A DNA stretch of 18,896 nucleotides from FEN-1073 sp050010135 (lineage in GTDB: Bacteria; Chloroflexota; Anaerolineae; Anaerolineales; RBG-16-64-43). Position numbers and translations under genes: made by a program. Below, piece after piece: positions 14,871 through 18,896 of the stretch (position 1 is the first letter of the stretch; every line of letters begins with the position of its first letter). The DNA lies in assembly GCA_050010135.1 (NCBI GenBank), contig JBEKLP010000057.1:1-18896 (forward strand), in the 5' to 3' direction. A model generated the notes under the pieces. The model was not told the origin of the DNA and did no database searches. It saw only the letters and a program-made list of their open reading frames with translations.

Positions 14871-14930
14871 GGGAGTTTCTCCTGAAAAAAGCGCCAAAGC
14901 GCGAAGGATCGAGGGTTATAGAACAGGCGG

Positions 14931-14939
14931 ATTATACCA
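14931..14939 (-). promoter_or_regulatory. Extended -10 promoter of yebC-ruvC-ruvA
   Basis: Minus strand TGGTATAAT, a perfect -10 hexamer with the TGn extension. The -35 region is weak, as is common with extended -10 promoters. The leader, about 55 bases, contains a short GCGC-TTTG-GCGC stem followed by six T just before the ribosome site, which could act as a weak attenuator. Confidence 0.6.
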
Positions 14940-15027
14940 CCCCCTCCCTCGTCCTCCCGCGTTTTTCGCATCGTGATAAACGGGAGAGGATTGAGGGGAG
15001 GACGGGTTTCGGAAAAATAAAATCGGG

Positions 15028-15036
15028 TATTATTAT
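15028..15036 (+). promoter_or_regulatory. Possible -10 of the sigma factor operon, giving a leaderless or near-leaderless mRNA
   Basis: TATTATTAT ends 7 bases before ATG 15044 (or 4 before GTG 15041). No Shine-Dalgarno sequence is visible before either start. No convincing -35 is present; an ECF-type promoter cannot be excluded. Confidence 0.35.
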
Positions 15037-15043
15037 CCACGTG

Positions 15044-15661
15044 ATGGATGAACGAATTCTCCTCCAGGACGCGCGCCACGGTAATTTGGAAGCTTTTAAC
15101 CAATTGGTGCTGGCCCATCAGAACCACGCCTATTCCTTCGCCTACCGGATGCTCGGCGAGGAGGAAGGCGCCGCCGACGCCGCGCAGCAGGCGTTTCTCT
15201 CCGCCTATCGGCATTTGAACGAACTGCGCGGGGAATCGTTCCGTTCCTGGCTGCTGCGGATCGTGGCCAACGCCTGCCTGGACGAACTGCGTCGGCGCAA
15301 ACGCCGGCCGGCCGTCTCGCTGGACGATCTGGCTGCCGGGGAGGAGGACGACCGCAGCGACGAATCCCTATCGATCCTGGCGGATCCGGCCGAGGGTCCG
15401 GAATCGGCCGCCGTCCGCTCAGACCTGCGCCGTTCGATCGAAGATTGCCTTTCGCTCCTGCCGCCCGAACAGCGCGCGACGGTGCTGCTGGTCGACGTGC
15501 ACGCCCTGGAGTACGGCGAGGCGGCGCGCGCGCTGCGCGTCGCGCTGGGCACGGTCAAGAGCCGCGTGGCCCGCGCCCGGGCCGGTTTACGGGATTGCCT
15601 CCGCGCCAAGGGGGAACTTCCCCCGCAGGCGCGCCGTCTGGAGAGTGAGGCAAATGCATGA
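15044..15661 (+). CDS. ECF-type RNA polymerase sigma factor
   Basis: A 205-residue sigma-70 family factor with only regions 2 and 4. Region 2 spans about residues 18-88 (DARHGNLEAFNQLVLAHQ, then RMLGEEEGAADAAQQAFLSAYRHL, and SFRSWLLRIVANACLDELRRRKRR). Region 4 spans about 127-180 (SLLPPEQRATVLLVDVHALEYGEAA, then LRVALGTVKSRVARARAGLR as helix-turn-helix). The acidic linker (EEDDRSDESLS) is typical. GTG 15041 is an alternative start; neither has a ribosome site. The stop overlaps the next gene as ATGA, and that gene encodes a membrane anti-sigma factor, so this is an envelope-stress type pair. It is divergent from yebC. The target regulon is not visible. Confidence 0.93.
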   Translation: MDERILLQDARHGNLEAFNQLVLAHQNHAYSFAYRMLGEEEGAADAAQQAFLSAYRHLNELRGESFRSWLLRIVANACLDELRRRKRRPAVSLDDLAAGEEDDRSDESLSILADPAEGPESAAVRSDLRRSIEDCLSLLPPEQRATVLLVDVHALEYGEAARALRVALGTVKSRVARARAGLRDCLRAKGELPPQARRLESEANA

Positions 15662-16446
15662 ATCCACCGGAGAGGCCTGACCCGCGACTGTTGGAGATGC
15701 TTTCGGCCTATCTCGACGGCCGGCTGGAGGGTGCTGGGAAGGCCGCCCTGGAAGAGCGTCTTAATAAGGAAGAGAGCCTGCGCCGGCACCTGGCGGAATT
15801 ACGTTCGGTGCGGGATTCGCTCCGGACGCTGCCGCTGCTTAAACCGCCGCGGTCGCTTGCACTTACTCACGCTTTGGCCGGGAAGACGGCGGGAAAACCG
15901 GCTGTCTTTTCACCGCGCCGGATGGCGTTCGGTTCGGCGCTGGCGTCGCTGGCGTTTGTGTGTGTGTTGTCGGTCGATGTTGTTTCCCGGGTCGGTTTTC
16001 TCGGCGCGGCATCCGCCCCTCGGGCTGTTGCCCCGGCGAACGAAGCATTCTCCGCGCCGCGGCAATCCTCGGATACGAGCGGCGCCGGGAAATCCGCTGC
16101 GACCGCGGCGCCCGCGAGCCTTCCGGCGACGGAGACTCCCTCGCCGGGAGCGACCCCGGGGATTAGCATTGGCTGCGACAATTGCACTCCGACCGGAACA
16201 CCGGCCGAATTACAATCCCCAAGTCCGGGGTTGGGCGGCGGGTGTGGTGATTGCGCTCCAACCGAAGAGCATGCGCTGAATCCGCCGCAAGTCGCCTCGC
16301 TACCCTTCGTGGCGACGCCTCAGCCGCGGGCGTTGCCGGATTTTCAAACCGTCGCCCCGTATCTGGAAGTGCTCTTCGCGCTGGCCGCCGTGCTGATGGC
16401 CGCAGCGGCCGCGCTGGCCGCCGTTTTCGTGCGGCGCAGGCATTAA
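15658..16446 (+). CDS. Transmembrane anti-sigma factor with two external CxxC motifs
   Basis: A 262-residue protein translationally coupled to the sigma factor. The cytoplasmic N-terminal domain (about 1-62: LLEMLSAYLDGRLEGAGKAALEERL...LAELRSVRDSLRTLP) has the helical anti-sigma layout but lacks the HxxxCxxC zinc site of ZAS proteins. One helix spans about 90-108. Then comes an Ala/Pro/Ser/Thr-rich linker carrying GCDNCTPTGTP (Cys 173, 176) and GGCGDCAPTEE (Cys 196, 199), which look like an internal duplication. A second helix (about 234-257, YLEVLFALAAVLMAAAAAL) ends in a RRRH tail. With two helices the linker is outside the cytoplasm. Paired cysteines there could form disulfides or bind metal, so a redox or metal input is possible but unproven. 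Confidence 0.85.
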   Translation: MNPPERPDPRLLEMLSAYLDGRLEGAGKAALEERLNKEESLRRHLAELRSVRDSLRTLPLLKPPRSLALTHALAGKTAGKPAVFSPRRMAFGSALASLAFVCVLSVDVVSRVGFLGAASAPRAVAPANEAFSAPRQSSDTSGAGKSAATAAPASLPATETPSPGATPGISIGCDNCTPTGTPAELQSPSPGLGGGCGDCAPTEEHALNPPQVASLPFVATPQPRALPDFQTVAPYLEVLFALAAVLMAAAAALAAVFVRRRH

Positions 16447-16455
16447 TTTTGAATC

Positions 16456-16974
16456 ATGAGAACCGATATGCCAAAAAATAATTCTTTGGAAATCCGTCCC
16501 ATGCTCCCCGGTGATTGGCCCGCAGTCAGGGCCATTTTCCACGAAGGCATTGATACGGGCAACGCCACCTTCGAGGAACAAGCCCCGGACTGGGAAGAGT
16601 GGGATTCCTCGCACCTTCGCGACGGCAGGCTGGTTGCCGTGCTGGAAGGTCAGGTGGTCGCCTGGGCGTCGCTCACTTCCGTCTCCGGCCGGTGTGTGTA
16701 CGCCGGGGTGGCGGAAGTCAGCATCTATATCGTCGCGGCGATGCGCGGGAAGGGAATCGGCGGTGTGTTGATGGAATCGCTGATAAAGGAATCCGAGGAA
16801 AAAGGTTACTGGACCCTCCAGGCGGGTATCTTCCCTGAGAACGAAGCCTCGATGGCCCTGCATCAAAAATACGGATTCCGGATCGTTGGGGTGCGCGAAC
16901 GGCTCGGAAAAATGGACGAGCGCTGGCGGGATGTGATGCTTTTGGAACGGCGCAGCGCCGTGGTGGGAAAATAA
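16456..16974 (+). CDS. GNAT N-acetyltransferase, MnaT/phosphinothricin-acetyltransferase type
   Basis: A 172-residue GNAT enzyme. It matches the MnaT/PAT group, which acetylates small amines or amino-acid analogues such as methionine sulfoximine and phosphinothricin; which one is used here cannot be told. Landmarks: IRPMLPGDWPAVRAIFHEGI at the N-terminus, VSIYIVAAMRGKGIGGVLME as acetyl-CoA motif A, then GYWTLQAGIFPENEASMALH, YGFRIVGVRERLG and RWRDVMLLERRS, all characteristic of this group. ATG 16456 is 9 bases after the anti-sigma stop with no ribosome site; ATG 16468 is an equally possible start. It may be transcribed with the sigma/anti-sigma pair, but no functional link is implied. Confidence 0.9.
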   Translation: MRTDMPKNNSLEIRPMLPGDWPAVRAIFHEGIDTGNATFEEQAPDWEEWDSSHLRDGRLVAVLEGQVVAWASLTSVSGRCVYAGVAEVSIYIVAAMRGKGIGGVLMESLIKESEEKGYWTLQAGIFPENEASMALHQKYGFRIVGVRERLGKMDERWRDVMLLERRSAVVGK

Positions 16975-17050
16975 CCGCACACCGGACCGCGCATTTATTC
17001 ATTCCCGCAGAATTCTCCTTCCCCCGGTTTTTTCTCCCCGCCGGATGAGA

Positions 17051-17056
17051 TATAAT
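17051..17056 (+). promoter_or_regulatory. Perfect -10 box (TATAAT) before the GTPase module
   Basis: Consensus TATAAT 32 bases before ATG 17089, with a T-rich but poor -35 (TTTTTT at 17028-17033, 17-base spacing). The same T-run follows CCCCCGG and may instead help end the upstream transcript. It suggests the coiled-coil/GTPase pair has its own promoter. Confidence 0.5.
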
Positions 17057-17088
17057 CTTTTCATTCGATCTCGGACGGGAATCATCTC

Positions 17089-17799
17089 ATGAACTGGCTT
17101 CAACGATTATTCTCCCAGCCGGAAAAACAACCTCTGATCAAAGAAAAAACCCCACCGCCTGCAGCAATCCCCATCTCCGCAGCGTCGCCGGTTTCCTCGT
17201 CTCCAGCCGATCCCCGCGGCGAGGCGGAAAGCCATTTGCGCGAAGTGCAGGTTAAAACCAACAAACTGGCGGAAGACTTCGCCCGGGGGGAAATCAACCG
17301 CGACACCTTCGTCCACCTCTACGAACATTACCAGCAGCAGCGGCAGGCCGTCGAACGTTTGCTGGATATCTCGCCGGAAAACTGGCGCGAGGCCGTCAGC
17401 CAGGGGAAGAGCATCGCCATCCGGCGCGAGCATTTCGCCAAGGCGCTGGGATTTTCCATCTACGAGAGCGTTTCGGGCATGCCGCTCGCCACGCTGGGTA
17501 AATTCGACCTGGATCCGGCGCTGATGGTGCCGATGCTCTCTTCCTATCGCGAAGCCGCGCGCGAGATGTTCGGCTCGCGGATGCGCTCGACCCAGATCGA
17601 GAACGGACGCTGGGTGTGCTTCGTTTCGGGACGGTTCACCACGCTGATCGCGCTTTATAACACCGAACCCGCCGCACGCCAGTTGCAGCAGATGGAGGAG
17701 ACACACCTCTTTTTCGAGCGCGCCAACAAGCCTAGGCTGCAGCAATCGCCGATCAACATCGACGGGATGGTCTTCCCCCACGAGTATTACCTGCAGTAG
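17089..17799 (+). CDS. Coiled-coil protein with a probable roadblock/LC7-like domain, partner of the downstream GTPase
   Basis: A 236-residue protein I do not recognise by name. Layout: a short amphipathic start (MNWLQRLFSQ), a Pro/Ser/Ala-rich linker (about 21-42), a long charged helix likely to be coiled coil (about 45-95), and a C-terminal domain (about 118-212). That domain reads strand (SIYESVSG), MPLATLG, helix (VPMLSSYREAAREM), two strands (MRSTQIENGRWVCFVSG, FTTLIALYNTEP) and helix (ARQLQQMEETHLFFERA). This order and the GxPLATxG-type turn resemble roadblock/longin folds such as MglB, which act on small GTPases. The next gene, 29 bases on, is a Rab-like GTPase, supporting that reading. 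No secretion signal or full membrane helix. The domain call is inference. Confidence 0.55.
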   Translation: MNWLQRLFSQPEKQPLIKEKTPPPAAIPISAASPVSSSPADPRGEAESHLREVQVKTNKLAEDFARGEINRDTFVHLYEHYQQQRQAVERLLDISPENWREAVSQGKSIAIRREHFAKALGFSIYESVSGMPLATLGKFDLDPALMVPMLSSYREAAREMFGSRMRSTQIENGRWVCFVSGRFTTLIALYNTEPAARQLQQMEETHLFFERANKPRLQQSPINIDGMVFPHEYYLQ

Positions 17800-17828
17800 C
17801 CGATCCCCGCGTTCCCAGGAGCCTGAAG

Positions 17829-18323
17829 ATGTCGGACATCCCACTGTATAAAGTATCGATCGCGGGCGATGAGGCCGTCGGCAAAACCTCCCTGATCCGG
17901 CGGTATTGCGAGGGCAAGTTCGAAGAGTCGCGCGTCGCCACCATCGGCGTGGATTTTCAGACCAAGGTGGTCGATCTGCCCGCGGGCGCGGTCAAGCTTT
18001 CCATCTGGGATATGGCCGGGCAATCGCGGTTCGAGGTGGTGCGCACGGGAATGTACCGCGGCAGCCGAGCGACGGCGCTGGTGTTCGACCTCTCCAATCC
18101 TGCCACGCTCGAACACCTCCCCGCTTGGTGCGTGGAAGCGCAAACCAACGCGAAAGGCACGAAACTCCTGGTGGTCGGCAATAAACTGGACCTGGCCTCA
18201 GAGCGCGGCGCCGGAAAAACGTTCGCGGATTCGATTGGCGCGGCATACGTCGAAACCAGCGCGCAATCCGGCGAGGGCGTGACGGAAATGTTCGACGCGC
18301 TGGCCAGGCTGGCATCGGGCTGA
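17829..18323 (+). CDS. Rab/Ras-like small GTPase
   Basis: A 164-residue single-domain Ras-superfamily GTPase. All G boxes are intact: G1 GDEAVGKT (13-20), G2 Thr 38 in ATIGVDF, G3 WDMAG (60-64) with the catalytic Gln 65 and SRF as in Rab switch II, G4 NKLD (118-121), and G5 ETSA (142-145). The VATIGVDF and WDMAGQSRF segments are more Rab-like than MglA-like. There is no C-terminal Cys or CAAX tail, so lipid attachment is not expected; it may be recruited by a partner. AGGAG lies about 7 bases before ATG 17829. It follows the coiled-coil/roadblock-like gene and likely shares its transcript. Its cellular role is not readable. Confidence 0.93.
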   Translation: MSDIPLYKVSIAGDEAVGKTSLIRRYCEGKFEESRVATIGVDFQTKVVDLPAGAVKLSIWDMAGQSRFEVVRTGMYRGSRATALVFDLSNPATLEHLPAWCVEAQTNAKGTKLLVVGNKLDLASERGAGKTFADSIGAAYVETSAQSGEGVTEMFDALARLASG

Positions 18324-18347
18324 CCTAGCCCCACCTCCCCTTTGATC

Positions 18348-18385
18348 CCCCTCCTCCCCTTCCCTTAAGGGAAGGGGAGGAGGGG
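18348..18385. repeat. 38-bp perfect palindrome, C/T-rich intergenic repeat
   Basis: Left arm CCCCTCCTCCCCTTCCCTT (18348-18366) is followed immediately by its exact 19-base reverse complement (18367-18385). Outer, weaker complementarity continues (CCTAGCCCC... at 18324 and ...GGGGTTAGG at 18382 onward). A related palindrome lies at 18757-18780. The 18324-18552 interval is otherwise G/A-rich and non-coding. It begins 24 bases after the GTPase stop and could end its transcript, though no T-run follows. Confidence 0.85.
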
Positions 18386-18487
18386 TTAGGGGTGGAGAGG
18401 TTAGGTCAGATGAGACGACGCATCAGGGAATGGGAGGAGGGGCAGGGATGGGGGGATTAGGTTAATTTTCCGATCGCAACCATAATG

Positions 18488-18493
18488 TATAAT
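18488..18493 (+). promoter_or_regulatory. Perfect -10 box (TATAAT) before the DUF6062-like gene
   Basis: Consensus TATAAT 59 bases before ATG 18553; no convincing -35. Consistent with a promoter that once drove the now broken gene. Confidence 0.4.
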
Positions 18494-18552
18494 CGAAATC
18501 TCGGTTGTATCTGGTGATATAGAAGCTGGATACGCGAAGCGGCTGCCTACCT

Positions 18553-18710
18553 ATGACCCAAACCCCAGCATTTTATTTCGATATTATGGAAATTCTCTCC
18601 CGCGGCCGGTGCCCGGGGTGCGAGCTCACGCGGAGCAAGGCGCTGCACTATATCGACCATGCCCTCTACGGGCTAGTGACCGATCCCTACGCGCAAAATT
18701 TATCGAATCT
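18553..18710 (+). pseudogene. 5' fragment of a DUF6062-like gene, interrupted by mobile/repeat DNA
   Basis: From ATG 18553 the first 50 or so residues (FYFDIMEILSRGRCPGCELTRSKALHYIDHALYGLVTDPYAQN) look like the start of DUF6062-type proteins, where a CPxC knuckle is followed by a YxDxLLYExVxDP-like helix and, further on, a Cys/His segment. After about 18700 the frame stays open to 18834 but its sequence is hairpin and C/T-rich repeat DNA, not protein-like. The expected second Cys/His part is absent. I infer truncation by the IS200-like element that starts just downstream. Family function is unknown. The exact breakpoint cannot be set from one copy. Confidence 0.55.
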
Positions 18711-18722
18711 CCCCGCTGAATA

Positions 18723-18742
18723 CCCCGCAGCTTGCTGCGGGG
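18723..18742. repeat. Hairpin, possible left-end structure of an IS200-like element
   Basis: CCCCGCAG (18723-18730) and CTGCGGGG (18735-18742) pair perfectly around a CTTG tetraloop. IS200/IS605 elements carry subterminal hairpins that the transposase recognises. This hairpin lies about 90 bp upstream of the transposase start, where such a structure would be expected. Confidence 0.5.
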
Positions 18743-18756
18743 ATGAAAGGGGGTTG

Positions 18757-18780
18757 TTTCCCCTCCCTTGGGAGGGGAAA
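18757..18780. repeat. 24-bp palindrome related to the 38-bp repeat
   Basis: TTTCCCCTCCC (18757-18767), a TT spacer and GGGAGGGGAAA (18770-18780), followed by ATGGGGTGGGGG at 18787-18798. The wording resembles the 18348-18385 copy and its flank, pointing to one dispersed repeat family. Confidence 0.7.
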
Positions 18781-18830
18781 CTAAAGATGGGGTGGGGGCA
18801 AGAAACCGGTAAAACGATTAAGATTGGAGA

Positions 18831-18896
18831 ATGAGCGAACAAATTCATAAAGAACATAATGTGTCCGTATTAATCTATCATCTAGTCTGCCCGACA
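18831..18896 (+). mobile_element. IS200/IS605-type transposase TnpA, N-terminus (cut by window end)
   Basis: An open frame from ATG 18831 runs off the window: MSEQIHKEHNVSVLIYHLVC followed by PT. This strongly resembles the start of IS200-like Y1 transposases (pattern HKxHNVxxLxYHxVxPxKYR). These enzymes move single-stranded DNA between hairpin ends using a catalytic Tyr and an HUH motif, both of which would lie beyond the window. GGAG sits very close upstream (18826-18829). Only 22 codons are visible, so intactness cannot be judged. Confidence 0.75.

Noticed and set aside
14846..15043. N-terminal extension of the sigma factor frame
   Set aside because: It crosses the yebC start and promoter; homologous sigma factors begin near DERxLLxxARxG.
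16300..16980. 226-codon minus-strand open frame opposite the anti-sigma and GNAT genes
   Set aside because: It overlaps two well-supported plus-strand genes and has shadow-type composition.
17107..17844. 245-codon minus-strand open frame opposite the coiled-coil gene
   Set aside because: The plus-strand frame has promoter, protein-like composition and operon context; the reverse is its shadow.

Overview
The window looks like a GC-rich bacterial chromosome, most likely Chloroflexota of the Anaerolineae type. This is inferred from family resemblance: an AtpA with a long mid-domain insertion, a divergent MreB, a standalone Rab-like GTPase, a DUF6062-type ORF and abundant C/T-rich palindromic repeats. 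No rRNA, tRNA or CRISPR array was seen.

Region 1 (1-3560) reads as an integron-type cassette array without a visible integrase (CALIN-like). A textbook 127-bp attC site (198-324) is followed by three AT-richer single-gene cassettes on the + strand: an alpha/alpha-toroid protein, a zinc-ribbon/two-helix membrane protein starting at TTG 1822, and a YhbS-like GNAT acetyltransferase. The spacers between them (about 490 and 380 bp) end in attC-like arms, share several sequence blocks with each other, and carry a 36-bp tandem unit. The array ends in an orphan attC right half at 3550-3556.

Region 2 (3734-6147, minus strand) holds a divergent MreB whose active-site motifs are altered, a CPBP-like membrane protein and a DHCW-motif cupin.

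Region 3 (6325-12863, minus) is an M42 aminopeptidase followed by F1-ATPase genes in the order atpA-atpG-atpD-atpC. The delta subunit and all F0 genes are absent. Palindromic intergenic repeats interrupt the atpG-atpD and atpD-atpC junctions. A standalone HD-GYP protein lies upstream.

Region 4 (13031-14870, minus) is a compact yebC-ruvC-ruvA operon with an extended -10 promoter. ruvB is not adjacent.

Region 5 (15044-18323, plus) holds an ECF sigma factor overlapping its membrane-bound anti-sigma factor by ATGA, a MnaT-like GNAT, and a two-gene module: a coiled-coil protein with a probable roadblock-like domain, followed by a Rab-like small GTPase that keeps all G motifs and the catalytic Gln. 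The last pair is the best candidate for an under-described signalling system.

Region 6 (18324-18896) is repeat-rich. A 38-bp perfect palindrome precedes the 5' fragment of a DUF6062-like gene. That gene is broken by hairpin sequence and the start of an IS200-like transposase that runs off the window.
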